Source of the DNA: an uncultured Schlesneria sp.
GTDB taxonomy: Bacteria; Planctomycetota; Planctomycetia; Planctomycetales; Planctomycetaceae
DNA: 64,000 nt
Direction of reading: 5' to 3'
Assembly: GCA_903840265.1 (NCBI GenBank)
Contig: CAIMFH010000140.1
Span: forward strand, 17,659-81,658
In this document: one piece after another, positions 40,213 through 51,200 of the stretch
How positions within the stretch are numbered: the stretch's first letter is position 1
Layout of the letters: each line of letters opens with the position of its first letter
Position numbers and translations under genes: made by a program
Notes under the pieces: generated by a model
Databases searched by the model: none
Seen by the model: the letters and a program-made list of their open reading frames with translations, nothing else
What the model was told of the DNA's origin: nothing

Positions 40213-42747
40213 TCATTTTCGGTAGAGTCGTGGATAGCACCATATGCTCTGGTCGAATTGAGTATCAGCCAATTCGTCGACCTTCAGATCGATGGTTTTC
40301 GTCCCCAGTGGCAGTTTGACGTCGATATTGACCAGCCCCCCTTGAGGGCTTTGGTAGATGCGTTTCGCGTCGGCCCAAACTTCAAATCTGACTTGGTGAT
40401 GATAGGGAGTCATGCCAATCGCAGTGAAGCGATTCATCCCGTTGGGGACGGCAAACGTCATACTCGAAGGGGCATGCGCTTGAACGAATTCATCACAGCA
40501 TTGTGCATCACGAAAATTGATCACTGTCGTCTTGGAAAGCGGTGTGTTGTGGGTTAGCGAACCCTCGGCGACCGTGCTCGAAGCGACGCTGAATGGCGCG
40601 GCCCCGGCCTTGCCGTCCAGCATCTTATCGGTGATTCGCGCTGCGGGAACTAAGTGCCAGCGGGGGTAGCACCAGTACGTCAGGTCGAACGACCCATCGC
40701 CATTCGGATCGGCAACTAATTCAAGAACAGAAGACTTGGGCGGAACGTCAACCTTCATAATTGCGATATTGCCGGATTGCGATTCATCGACCCGCTTCCC
40801 GTCAATCCACAGACTGTACTTGGACGAACCGCTGGCGCAATTGTAACCAACGACCGAGAAACTTTTCGCGCCCGCTGGTACCGGACATTTCAATCGTGAT
40901 GGAGCGTGGGCACCGTAGTAATCGTCGCAAGCTTTAAAGTCGCGCGTGACGCGGGGCCACTTATATTCCGGCGTTGACGTGAGGACTTGATTGATTGACA
41001 GATATTCTCCCCAAGCCCGGCCGTCGCTGATTTTCTGATAGACTAGTCGCACAAACCCATTCTTCAGATCGTCTTCGCGGTTCGCCTCAGAGGGGAAGTC
41101 GCGCCGAATCGCACCGGACGTCATCCGCAGGCGGGCTTTCTGGAAACTGACCCTCCCTAGATGTGAAGTCAGCCAGACATGACGAATCATTGAGACCGAC
41201 CATGGTCCGTTATCCTTACACACCAGGGATTCGTCCGCTCCTTCCCAGGCAATGTAATCGCGTTCCTTGTCCAGATCGATATTGAAGCTGGCGCGATCAC
41301 CATCCGAATTGGCACGAATTCGTATCTGATGTCGCTCATTGTTGGTGATCGGACAAGGAGTATGTGCGGTCCCGTTTTCGTCGAACCACTTGCCATCAAT
41401 GTAGCCGACTCCGCCGGTTGATCCGTTGCGAGCACTGAGTTCAAGGTTCAACACATGATCACCAACGGGGAAAATAATGCCGACTGTCTCGGAACCACTC
41501 TGACGAACGAATTCGAGTTCCAGTTCGTAGCTTCCAGTAATCGAACCCGCGAGAGGGAACCGACCGTACTCACCAGTTTTGAAGACGATCTCATCAGCAG
41601 CGGGCTCCTTTTCCAAATACTTATTCCAGTCGAACCCTCGAGTCGTCCAATTCACCCCTGCCGTCCAACCGAGCAGATCGACCCATTCGCCAAGTTCGGT
41701 CGCGGCCGGAGAATTGGACGCTTTGGGGACGGCGGTTAGCGGTGCGTTGGGCTTTGTCGCGCCAGCCGACTTCATTGGCGAAATCTCATCCAGGCGCTTC
41801 GCAACGAGTTGCTTCTTGAGTGCCGATGTGAGTTGCGGCTGTGCCCGTTCATACCATTCGGCGGCATGGAGGAGCAGGACTTTCTTATTAGTCCCCGTTT
41901 CGACTTGAGCAAGCTCCCACCAGGCGTCTCCAATCGCCGCCTGGGCCATCGCATCCGTTGGTGATGCCTGTTCCAGCGTTGCAGCAGACTTCCATTTGGC
42001 GTCACTTACCTTCGCCAACAAAGGTAACGCCGACTTCCAGTCGGATTCCTGGAAAACACGCCATCGCCCAACCGTCAGGAGCGCAACTACGTCGTCGGCG
42101 TCCGCCATCAACTTGGTATTTGCCGCTTGATATCCCTTCCATAACTTTTCGCGAGCACCAACGATCTCACGCGCCTCTGCAATCATCGGCTTCAGGCCAT
42201 TCGTCCCGCTGACTCGTTGGACTGCGGCGTCTACAGAATTGATCAGAGAGATTGAATCGGCGAAGCGGTTCTCTTGAGCGACTTCCCGAGCCAATGCCAA
42301 TGCTTCTTCGACTGCAGGTTTCAAAACCAAAACAGTCTTAGCAGCACTCAAGAATCCGGTCAGCAACCGGGCCTTCTCTCGAGTTGCATCGATCTCGAAC
42401 TTGCTCGTCAGATCGTCAACCGCGTCAGACCAGACCGAGAAATTGCCAGCGTCTTTGGCCAAAGGAAGAACGGCCATTAAAATGACATAGCGTTCGTCTG
42501 ACGAAACGCTCGGATCGCGAGATGCTTCCATTAGCTTTTTAGCAGCATCCTGCTTCTTGGAAACCGCTTCCAAACGTGACAGACCGTAAGTGTCATCCAG
42601 AACCTTGGCGATCTCTTTCTGTTGTTCCACAGAGGGGATTGGTGATCGGGATTGCCCGTCGGCAGCAGCAGCCAAGATAGCCGCTGCCAAGACGATGCAG
42701 AACATTGGAAGAGTCGAAATCGAAGATGCGCGTCGGAAGGTTCGCAT
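40213..42747 (-). CDS. Exported NPCBM-like tandem-domain protein
   Basis: The 844-residue exported protein has a signal peptide (about residues 1-31). The helical N-terminal half (to about 320) has many short repeats of Ala/Lys/Glu and resembles TPR-like scaffolds. A beta-sandwich-like middle domain follows (about 350-560), then two NPCBM-like domains at the C-terminus. These contain YYGAHAPSRLKCPVPAGAKS and EFVQAHAPSSMTFAVPNGMN, and both end in WCYPR. The domains may bind carbohydrate. It converges with the sulfatase 8 bp away, and the two may act on the same glycan, though this is inference. ATG 42747, with AAAGAAG upstream, is preferred over GTG 42792. Confidence 0.75.
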   Translation of the reverse strand: MRTFRRASSISTLPMFCIVLAAAILAAAADGQSRSPIPSVEQQKEIAKVLDDTYGLSRLEAVSKKQDAAKKLMEASRDPSVSSDERYVILMAVLPLAKDAGNFSVWSDAVDDLTSKFEIDATREKARLLTGFLSAAKTVLVLKPAVEEALALAREVAQENRFADSISLINSVDAAVQRVSGTNGLKPMIAEAREIVGAREKLWKGYQAANTKLMADADDVVALLTVGRWRVFQESDWKSALPLLAKVSDAKWKSAATLEQASPTDAMAQAAIGDAWWELAQVETGTNKKVLLLHAAEWYERAQPQLTSALKKQLVAKRLDEISPMKSAGATKPNAPLTAVPKASNSPAATELGEWVDLLGWTAGVNWTTRGFDWNKYLEKEPAADEIVFKTGEYGRFPLAGSITGSYELELEFVRQSGSETVGIIFPVGDHVLNLELSARNGSTGGVGYIDGKWFDENGTAHTPCPITNNERHQIRIRANSDGDRASFNIDLDKERDYIAWEGADESLVCKDNGPWSVSMIRHVWLTSHLGRVSFQKARLRMTSGAIRRDFPSEANREDDLKNGFVRLVYQKISDGRAWGEYLSINQVLTSTPEYKWPRVTRDFKACDDYYGAHAPSRLKCPVPAGAKSFSVVGYNCASGSSKYSLWIDGKRVDESQSGNIAIMKVDVPPKSSVLELVADPNGDGSFDLTYWCYPRWHLVPAARITDKMLDGKAGAAPFSVASSTVAEGSLTHNTPLSKTTVINFRDAQCCDEFVQAHAPSSMTFAVPNGMNRFTAIGMTPYHHQVRFEVWADAKRIYQSPQGGLVNIDVKLPLGTKTIDLKVDELADTQFDQSIWCYPRLYRK

Positions 42748-42945
42748 GACTACTTCTTTCAACGACTCTGCATTGTCAGCAGCGGAGAACACTCGAAATT
42801 AGAATGCCACGGTGGCACGCCGACCGTATTCGATCACCTGTCTTAGTACGAGGCAACGCTTGACGCGGCAAATTCACGATTATCCAGAGTCGTACCGCGA
42901 AATACTGCGTTTCTTCCCCTCCCACGTGTCGATCAGCCAGAAACT

Positions 42946-44193
42946 TCAGCCCCCGATCAAGTGCAGTCGCAGCATGTTCATTGCGGTCTTCGCGGTCCGG
43001 CTTTTGGCGATTTCGGGATCGCCGAAATGCTGGACTTTTTCGACCTGGATCACCTTTGGACCCGCTAAGGCCACGAAGCTGGCTGGGACGGCGGCAAAAG
43101 GGTCGTCCGCTTTGAAGTCGGCCCATTCTGTCACGGCGAGGGCGAAGTTGGTGCCGAACTTTTGGCGGCAACCTCGCGCCATTGCTTCCGCCGCCTCGGA
43201 ACTGATGTCTCCGTATGATCGCAGCATCAGGGGATCGACGCCGAGCATGTCGCGTTTGGCGGCATGAGTCGGTGCGACGACGCCCCCTTTGTAGCAGGTG
43301 TCGAAGCCGGAGACGCCCGTCAGTTTGTACGACAGCAGCCCGCCCGTTCCCGATTCGGCCGTTGAGAGCGATGCGCGACGCTGGTTCAGCAATCGCACGA
43401 GTGCGTGCTCAAGCTCTTCGTCTTCAGATCCGAACACGCACGAGCCCATGCGGTTGATGATGGCGTTGCGCGTGCGTTCGATTTTCTCGCGGCATTCTTC
43501 CGCACTGAGTCCTTCGGCAGTGATTCGCAGCGTGATCGTCGCCTCGTGAACGGTGATGCCGACATCGGGATCGCGACCGCGAGCGGTCAGTTCACCGAGC
43601 ATCTCTTCGGCTTGCGATTCCCCGACGCCAAAGCAGTTAATGCGAGCGCGGCGGATGAATCGACCGCCCCCATCCAGGCGCGGCACGACCTGCTGGCGAT
43701 ACATCATCTTCATTTCGCTCGGCACACCCGGCATGGCGGCAATGCGACACTGCTTGCCATCGCTACGAGTCAATGTCATCCAGACCCCTGGGGCAGTTCC
43801 GCGTGGGTTGGGGAGCGGCTGAGCCCCGATTGGAAACATGGCCTGCATCACATTCCGCTCGGGCATCGGGCGATTGCGCCGCGCGAACATCGTCTTGACG
43901 TGCTCCAGTGACGGTGCGTGCAGTTCAAGTTCGACGCCCGCGACCTTGGCGAGAGCTTCGCGCGTCAGATCATCGAGTGTCGGGCCCAGGCCGCCGGTGA
44001 TCAGGACCACGTCGCTGCGTTCGGCGGCGGTGCGGATGGCGGCGACCATTTCTTCCAGGTCGTCCCAGATCGTGCAGTGAGCCCGCACGGGAATCCCGAT
44101 CTCCGCCAACTCCAGGCTGAGCCACTGACTGTTTGTATCGAGCTTCGCGCCGGAGGTAATTTCCGTTCCGACAGCGATAATTTCGGCCGACAT
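42946..44193 (-). CDS. cinA: CinA-family nicotinamide-nucleotide amidohydrolase / MoaB-like protein
   Basis: The 415-residue protein has the N-terminal CinA (MoCF/COG1058) domain: SAEIIAVGTEITSGAKLDTNSQWL, VLITGGLGPTLDDLTREALA, and the MPGVPSEM motif. The C-terminal NMN amidohydrolase-like domain (about 255-405) includes STAESGTGGLLSYKLTGVSGF; CinA proteins usually read STAESCTGG here, so the Cys-to-Gly change deserves a check. It would recycle NMN or hydrolyse ADP-ribose. It is monocistronic. Confidence 0.93.
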   Translation of the reverse strand: MSAEIIAVGTEITSGAKLDTNSQWLSLELAEIGIPVRAHCTIWDDLEEMVAAIRTAAERSDVVLITGGLGPTLDDLTREALAKVAGVELELHAPSLEHVKTMFARRNRPMPERNVMQAMFPIGAQPLPNPRGTAPGVWMTLTRSDGKQCRIAAMPGVPSEMKMMYRQQVVPRLDGGGRFIRRARINCFGVGESQAEEMLGELTARGRDPDVGITVHEATITLRITAEGLSAEECREKIERTRNAIINRMGSCVFGSEDEELEHALVRLLNQRRASLSTAESGTGGLLSYKLTGVSGFDTCYKGGVVAPTHAAKRDMLGVDPLMLRSYGDISSEAAEAMARGCRQKFGTNFALAVTEWADFKADDPFAAVPASFVALAGPKVIQVEKVQHFGDPEIAKSRTAKTAMNMLRLHLIGG

Positions 44194-44808
44194 ATTCGGT
44201 CCTGCAATTTCAATGTTGTCTGATCAAGTTGCGACGTCAGATCCGTTGTGGATACGACGGTCCGTACTTTACCTGTGCAGACCACTTGCGGGCAACGTGG
44301 TGGAGCGAAACCGTTACCGACCAGGCTTCAAAATGGAGGCAGTTCCGTCCACTTCGGGGTTCCACAACGAACAGGGGAGCGTCTCGAATCGGAAACTACT
44401 GAAGCGTGACACTTCTAGAGTTAAAGACCGCCAATCTGGAATGGAACGATGGCGGCTTCGGCAGAATCTGCCGGTTCAGTCGCAGACTCATTGCGGCAAA
44501 TCGACTCGAACGCCAAATCGTGGCCTGCCAAGGTCATAAAACAACCGACACCACAAACTTCTGTTGCCAGTTTGTGGCAAAAGCACTATCAGACGACGAA
44601 TTCTTCCAAACAATTCATTCACATTTGTCAGTCGTCGCCAATATCGCCAGGGACTGGGCGTTTTTCACGCCATTTCCCAATCTCTGGCGAGTTTGACCAC
44701 GTCAAGAATCGGCTTGGGCAGCTCTTGTTACATCGTCCGCAGCAGCGTCTGGCCCCGCAGGCGTTGTTGAGATTTGTCTAGTGCGTTCCCTTTGCAATTA
44801 GCGGCGTC
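44194..44808. other. Gene-free interval of about 0.6 kb
   Basis: Several overlapping short plus-strand frames exist (the longest near 44449-44781), but they are compositionally unremarkable and have no motif. I see no repeat. It must hold the promoters of the divergent cinA and lipoprotein genes. Confidence 0.45.
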
Positions 44809-45783
44809 ATGGGACCACAGCTACGGCTGCTTTTACTACTGATGATCGGTTGTGGACCGAGCTGCCTCGGATGCGCCACGACTCCGTATCGGTACGGCCG
44901 CTTTGCAGAAACGATTGCCGAAAATCAGCCCCCGCCCGACATTCAGTTCGAACACGGCAAGCCGAACAAATTTCTGGATGGAATGTCGTGGGTCATCGGC
45001 TTCCCGACTCGCATCCTGCCCATGAGTCCCAAGGTGAACAATCACGCGTTCACCGACGAGACCTCGACCAAGCTAACCGCCTACATGCAGGACAACGATC
45101 TGGGCGATGTCCTGGTACGAGTGAACCAGTACGACCCGATCGGCGAATGGAAGCGGTTGTGCCGCAACGACCGCATCTCGCCGGGTTGGAGATTCACGTT
45201 CGGAACAGCCGGGCTGCTCAATTACACGCTGCTTCCCTGTCGAGTCTTCGGGGGAGACATGTACAACCCGTTTACGAACTCGCTCTACGTCAACTCGGAC
45301 GTACCGGCCTTGTTAATCAGTGAAGCCGCCTATGCGAAGGACATTCACGCACGCCACCTGCCAGGTCCCTATGCGTCCTTCAATGAACTGCCGGTTCTCG
45401 CGCTGTGGCGCTACACTCATGCCGTCAACGACACACTGGGCTATGCTCAGTTGAACGGCGATTGGGAAACAGAGCGTGAGTTGTATCGTGTGGTCTATCC
45501 AATCATGGGGATCCAGGTCGCGCTGGGAGGCCATTCGGCCCTGTCGCTCAGAACTGGCCTGCCGATGATAACCGTTCCGATCACGGCGATCGGCGGAGCC
45601 ATCGCGGGTCACACCTACGGACAGTCCACAATTGCCAAACGAGAGCGCGAACGGGAAGAAACGGGCGTCTTAGGATTCGACGACGAAGAAAACAGCCCCG
45701 GTTACTTCCACCTGCCTGCCCCGTTGACGCGACAATCGGACATTCAACTTACAAGCGGCATCCACGACCCCACTCTTAGGTAG
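44809..45783 (+). CDS. Predicted lipoprotein of unknown function
   Basis: The 324-residue protein has a lipoprotein-like N-terminus (hydrophobic stretch, then CLGCATTPYRYG; the LGC resembles a lipobox). The mature part is soluble with aromatic and Gly residues, then a hydrophobic segment near residues 230-275 and a charged RERER tail. I do not recognise the family. It is followed directly by an intrinsic-terminator-like palindrome, indicating a single-gene unit. Confidence 0.65.
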   Translation: MGPQLRLLLLLMIGCGPSCLGCATTPYRYGRFAETIAENQPPPDIQFEHGKPNKFLDGMSWVIGFPTRILPMSPKVNNHAFTDETSTKLTAYMQDNDLGDVLVRVNQYDPIGEWKRLCRNDRISPGWRFTFGTAGLLNYTLLPCRVFGGDMYNPFTNSLYVNSDVPALLISEAAYAKDIHARHLPGPYASFNELPVLALWRYTHAVNDTLGYAQLNGDWETERELYRVVYPIMGIQVALGGHSALSLRTGLPMITVPITAIGGAIAGHTYGQSTIAKREREREETGVLGFDDEENSPGYFHLPAPLTRQSDIQLTSGIHDPTLR

Positions 45784-45804
45784 GTTATGCTGAGCATAAC
45801 TTTT
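45784..45804 (+). terminator. Hairpin with T-tract after lipoprotein gene
   Basis: A 7-bp stem GTTATGC with GCATAAC has a 3-nt loop and is followed by TTTT. It begins at the stop codon of the preceding gene. This is a plausible rho-independent terminator. Confidence 0.65.
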
Positions 45805-46116
45805 CTGGGGTGCCACGGTTTTGGAGTCCTCGACAAGGTCGTGTCTTCAACCAATGACCAACATCCGTGCGCAAGACCTAGGAAGACATCCTGTCCGGGT
45901 GCCGCGCTTCCACCCTCCGCGTACACAATTGCGGACGTTGAAATCATCGTCGAATCTCTCATTCGCTCTTTGTTGATTCCCCACGAGCGAATATCATCCA
46001 GTTGACAACATTGCCCACGTGCAGGGATGCAAGACGGGGCAGACAATGATGCACCATTGCTGCCCGAAAAGGATTGAATCATCACTGCTCACAACCACGA
46101 CTCGCCCGACCACGCT
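45805..46116. other. Leader region of the metal ATPase gene
   Basis: No complete gene. It contains a His/Cys-rich reading frame starting MMHHCCPKR at 46046, out of frame with the ATPase, and in the ATPase frame an open stretch encoding AHNHDSPDH after a stop at 46075-46077. Confidence 0.45.
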
Positions 46117-48039
46117 GTGCCATTCTGGTTTGACTTTATTGAACCGGCAACTTGCCTTGTGGGGATGCTGGTGGGCCTGGGCCTGCAGTTTCAATCGAGC
46201 AGCCACGTCACCGGGTCGAACAACTATGAACCCTGGTATGTGTTGCTCGCCTATGCCATTTCGTTTATCGCCGGTGGCGGTCGGACCTTGTGGGAAGCAC
46301 TCTCGGATCTGATTCATGGCGAAGTCAACATCGACTTGCTGATGATCCTGGCCGCGCTGGGAGCCGCACTATTGGGGGATTGGCCCGAGGGAGCCGTGTT
46401 GCTGTTCCTGTTCTCGCTATCGCATGCCCTGGAACATATCATCATGGGGCGAACCCGGGGCGCGATCACGGCCTTGATGAAGCTGACGCCCGACGAAGCG
46501 ACAGTCATTCGACAAGGTCAACAGCAAACAGTTCCCGTCTGCCAACTTGTCGTCGGCGATCGCATCGTGGTGCGTCCTTCCGAACGAATTCCAGCGGATG
46601 GCGTCGTGCTGGAAGGTCACACCGTTGTCGATCAATCGCCCATGACCGGTGAATCGATTCCTGTCGAGCGTCAAGTCGGCGACCCGGTCCTCGCGGGGAC
46701 GATGAACCAGCATGGCGCGATTGAAGTGGAAGTGTCGCGCATCGCCAGTGAAACGACGTTGGCGCGAATGGTCAACATGGTTGAATCTGCGCAGTCGGAA
46801 CGAGCGGTCTCGCAGCAGTTCACCGAATGGTTTGGTCAGAAGTACACTTGGATCGTGCTGGTCGGAACCGCGGCCGTCTACCTGATCGGCGTCTACATCC
46901 TGGGCGATTCAGTGCGGAACTCGTTTCATCGCGCGATGACGGCACTCGTTGCGGCTTCCCCTTGTGCAGTGGTGATTTCGATCCCCTCGGCGATTCTATC
47001 GGCAATCGCCAGTGCCGCTCGTGGTGGCGTGCTCTTCAAAGGGGGCAGCCATCTGGAACAGACCGCGTTGCTGCAGGCGATGGCATTCGACAAGACCGGC
47101 ACGTTGACAATCGGGCAACCTCAACTGAACGGCATCTACACCGCGGCCGGTATCTCCGAGACTGAACTATTGACGATCGCTGCTGGCTTGGAATCTCTAT
47201 CCGAACACCCCCTGGCGCGGGCTGTCACGGAAGCGGCGAAACAGCGTGGCAACGCCATTCCGGACGCCGATGACGTCGAAGCGGTGATCGGTCACGGTGT
47301 GTTTGGATTGATCAAAGGGCAACGTCGCTGGGTCGGCAAGTTGAGCTGGTTCGAAGACACCGGCACTCCCTGCGAGCCCGGGTTGTCGATACAGGCCATT
47401 GGTCTGCAGGCGATCGGCAACACGCTGATCGGCGTCGCGGATGAACACCGCGTCCTCGGAATCCTGGCCGTCTCCGACACATTGCGTCCCACGGCCGCAT
47501 TGGCGATCCAGGAACTGCGAGCGATGGGGATAAAGTCGCTGACAATGCTCTCCGGAGATCATCAAAGCGTGGTGACTCATATCGCCAGCCAACTGGGCAT
47601 AGAAGGGGAAGGCCAACTGTTGCCCGACGAAAAGCTGCAACGTCTGGCAATCATCAAGAAGGAAATCGGCCCTGTCGGAATGATCGGCGATGGCATCAAT
47701 GATGCCCCGTCATTGGCGGGTGCCAGTGTCGGTTTCTCACTCGGTGGTGCCGGGACCGATGTCGCGCTCGAAACCGCCGACGTGGTCCTGATGGCCGATG
47801 ATCTGCGTCGCTTGCCCTATGCCATCGCGCTCGCCAGGAAGTCGCAGCAGATCGTGCGGCAAAACCTGATCCTGGCATTTGGCACGATGGCAACGCTGTT
47901 GATACTGACATTCGTGATGGTCCTGCCCCTGCCTGTGGCGGTCCTGGGTCATGAAGGGAGCACGGTGATTGTGATCCTGAACGGCCTGCGCATGCTCGCC
48001 TTCCCCAAGCCGCGATCGCTGCCAGCCAAAGCCGCCTAG
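46117..48039 (+). CDS. P1B-4-type metal-transporting P-type ATPase
   Basis: The 640-residue inner-membrane pump has the usual P-type motifs: MTGESIPVE (actuator), DKTGTLT (phosphorylated Asp325) and MIGDGINDAPSLAG. The intramembrane metal site is SPC (residues 281-283), not CPC, and a HEGST sequence (from His612) lies in the last helices. These two features mark the P1B-4 group (Co/Zn/Fe/Ni transporters such as CoaT or CtpD), not the Cu or Zn/Cd/Pb types. The GTG start at 46117 is assumed. A longer N-terminus rich in His would be gained if one base is missing upstream. No metal-binding HMA domain is seen. It stands alone, preceded by the terminator-like hairpin at 45784. Confidence 0.9.
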   Translation: MPFWFDFIEPATCLVGMLVGLGLQFQSSSHVTGSNNYEPWYVLLAYAISFIAGGGRTLWEALSDLIHGEVNIDLLMILAALGAALLGDWPEGAVLLFLFSLSHALEHIIMGRTRGAITALMKLTPDEATVIRQGQQQTVPVCQLVVGDRIVVRPSERIPADGVVLEGHTVVDQSPMTGESIPVERQVGDPVLAGTMNQHGAIEVEVSRIASETTLARMVNMVESAQSERAVSQQFTEWFGQKYTWIVLVGTAAVYLIGVYILGDSVRNSFHRAMTALVAASPCAVVISIPSAILSAIASAARGGVLFKGGSHLEQTALLQAMAFDKTGTLTIGQPQLNGIYTAAGISETELLTIAAGLESLSEHPLARAVTEAAKQRGNAIPDADDVEAVIGHGVFGLIKGQRRWVGKLSWFEDTGTPCEPGLSIQAIGLQAIGNTLIGVADEHRVLGILAVSDTLRPTAALAIQELRAMGIKSLTMLSGDHQSVVTHIASQLGIEGEGQLLPDEKLQRLAIIKKEIGPVGMIGDGINDAPSLAGASVGFSLGGAGTDVALETADVVLMADDLRRLPYAIALARKSQQIVRQNLILAFGTMATLLILTFVMVLPLPVAVLGHEGSTVIVILNGLRMLAFPKPRSLPAKAA

Positions 48040-48236
48040 CGCGAGGACAACGTCGACTAACCCCCGCCCCAAGGTCTTGGCGACCTGGGCTACTTAGACG
48101 AACTGACGTCGACGTAAGCTAGCTGGTTGCATTATCATTCGCATCGCCGGGAAACCGGCCTGCGACGATGGAGCGTCGTCCGCGCCATCGACCTGTCACC
48201 CCTCGGTCGGTCCTTTGTTTTGATGGCTGAAATATT

Positions 48237-51200
48237 ATGACGGAAGTCAAATCCGCATCTGCCGTTGCGCCGGCATCCGTTGTTGCCGAACCCGCCGCGC
48301 CGATCAAACCACGCCGCCGCTGGTTCAGCCGTCTGTTGATGCTGCTCGGGTGCAGTCTTGTCGTCGCGGGTTGGTTCGCGCCGATGATCGTCGCCCAGAC
48401 CGAATTGAAACAACAAGTTCCCAAGCTCCTGTTTCCGCTGTATCCCGGCAAAGTCGAAATCGGTTCGGCTTCGCTGGGCTGGCTGCAGTCAGTCGTCGTT
48501 CGCGACCTGCATGCGACGGACGCCGAGGGCAATCCGTTTCTGGATGTGAAAGAATTCTCGACCAGCCTGCCACTCTGGAAGCTGGCCGTCAGTCAAGCCA
48601 ACCTGGGGCGACTGATTCTACTGGAACCGAAAGTCAATCTGCAGTTCCGCGCCGACGGATCGAATGCCGAAGACGTCCTCGCCAAAATGATGAGCGGCCC
48701 GCCCAGCAAAGCTCCGATCCCTGATTTCGATCTGGAAGTCCACGGCGCGACCGTCGTAATGGAACATAAAGAGACCGCACGCTTGTCGACAATTCAACCT
48801 TTGTCATTGGTGGTGCAGTCCCAGAAGGGGGCGATCGAAGAGTTTGAAGTCACGATCGGCGACATTCCCGACAAGGACGCCGCGTCGCTGCAGCCTGCCA
48901 CCGATTGGATCGCATTCCGATTCGGCAACGAACCGACGCAAGACGGTGTTGCGATGACACCCGGTTCCAAGCACATTCGCCTGAAGGCCGTCGGTTGGAA
49001 TCTCGACAAACTGCTGCCGGCCCTGGCACGCATCGAACCAACCTCGGAACTCGCGGGAACGATCGACGCGGATGCGCGCAGCCAGGTCAACCTGGCTGAT
49101 GCTCCTTCCGACTGGACGAAGTACGATTGGAGTTGGGATGGACGAATCACCATCAGCAAATTCGTGCTGGCTGGTTTGTCGGCCCTGAAGCAAGATCGCG
49201 TCGCTCTCGAATCGACATCCCTGGCAGGACGCGTGGCCGCTCAGCAACAGCGTCTTTCGATGCAAGGCCTGCAACTACAGACCGAAGTCGGTGAACTCAC
49301 GGCGACAGGTGATATTCCGCTGGCGGGAATCGAAGCGTCACCGCTGAATGCATTCAGTTCGATCCTGGCCGACCAGGATTACACGATTCACGGACACCTC
49401 GATCTGCAGCGACTCGCCGCGCTCCTGCCAAACACCCTGCGAGTTCGCGAAGGAACTCAGGTCACCAGCGGCAGTGTCGATGTGAATCTCAAGAGCGAGC
49501 TGCAAAACAGTGCCCGAACTTGGACGGCCGACGCCACCGTCGACAAGCTGGCCGCCACCAATCAAGGGAAGCCGGTCAGTTGGAATGAGCCCATCAAGCT
49601 GAACTTGCTCGCTCACCGTGCGCAAGACCTGGTCACGATCGATCAGATGACGTGTCAGTCCGATTTCTTCAAACTGACGGGCAAAGGTTCGCTGACCGAT
49701 GCTACTTTCACGGCCAATGGTGATCTGAATCGCCTCGAAGAAAACTTGCAGCAGTTCATCGACCTGGGCATCGACAAGATCGCTGGCAAACTCAAAATCG
49801 AAGGCGAGATTCGACGAGCCGACGCCGATCAGGTCACGCTGACCGCTGTCGTGCAGATGGATAACTTCCAGTGGAATCTGTCGAAAGACACGGTCTGGCA
49901 GGAAGCCCAGTTGGTCCTGGGGATGCATGCCGCCGCGAAGACGACCGGCGATTCCACTCTGACGCAGATTCAATCAGGTGACATGAAGCTGACGAGCGGC
50001 CCGGACACACTCGTGGCCGCGCTGCAGCAGCCCGTCGACTTAACTTCGAAAGCCCCGGCATATGCCGTCAAAGCGTCATTGGGAGGCAACCTGCAGACCT
50101 GGCAGAACCGACTGCGGCCTTTCGTCTCGTTTGCCGGATGGCAACTCGGTGGCACGACGAAGATCGACACGACCATCACCGCGAACCCCGATCAGATTGA
50201 ATTGGTCAGCCTGACGGGCGATGTCACCAACCTGGATGCTCGTGGACCTCAATGGTGGATCAAAGAACCTCAGGTGAAGCTCGAATCGGCCGGAATTTGG
50301 TCGGTCGCGCAGAGCCAATGGACTTCGCCACAGACCACGGTGACGGCCACGGCCCTCGCGGTTCGCGTTCACGAATTGCTGGTCGACCTGAAGCCGAACG
50401 GTCAACTCGAACGAATCACAGGTGATGCCGCTTTTCGAGGAGACTTGGACAAGCTGTCTCGCTGGAAAAACCAGGCGCTGCCAATTCCTTCCTATACTTT
50501 GATGGGAACGCTTGAAGGTCGAGCGAACCTGGTCGAAGAAGGGACCGTGATCACCGCCGATCTGGATGCGACTGTCACCAAGCTGGTCGTTGCCGATCTC
50601 GAAACACTCGCCAATCGAGAATTGCATTGGGTCGCCTTGTGGCGCGAACCCGAGTTGCATCTGCTCGGCAAGGGAACTTACGACCTGACAGCAGACAACT
50701 TGCAACTGGAAACCGCGTCTGTTCAGGGGGATGGCCTCAGTGTGAATGCGCATGGAACGCTGGCTCAACTGTCGACGACTCAGCAAGTCGATCTCCAGGG
50801 AGAACTCGGCTATGACTGGGCGATCGTCAGTCAGCGGATGGGCGATTCGCTGAAGAAGTCGGTGCAACTTACGGGCAAGCAGACGCGACCCATCACGCTC
50901 AAGGGATCGCTGGCCAGCCTCGGTAGTCCCAACGGCCTGACCGATCTGGCAGGAACGGCCGGGATCGGCTGGGATTCCGCCACGATCGAAGGTCTGCCCG
51001 TGGGCCCGACCGACATCTCCGCCAAGCTCGAAAAAGGAATCGCTCAGTTCGCCCCGATCGAAACGACGGTGGCCCAGGGCAAAGTGCATCTGACTCCGCA
51101 GATTAGACTGGATAGCAACCCATCGATTTTGGTCCTGCCAACCGAGAAGGTCATTCAAGGAGTTCAGATCACGCCAGAATTGTGCAATCAATGGCTGAAG

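Noticed and set aside
44406..44781. Overlapping short plus-strand frames upstream of the lipoprotein gene
   Set aside because: Two or three frames are open at once over the same bases, which is typical of low-stop noncoding sequence, and none has a family-like motif.
50076..51191. 371-residue minus-strand open frame opposite the AsmA-like gene
   Set aside because: It is antisense to a long, intact coding frame; composition is unlike neighbouring proteins.
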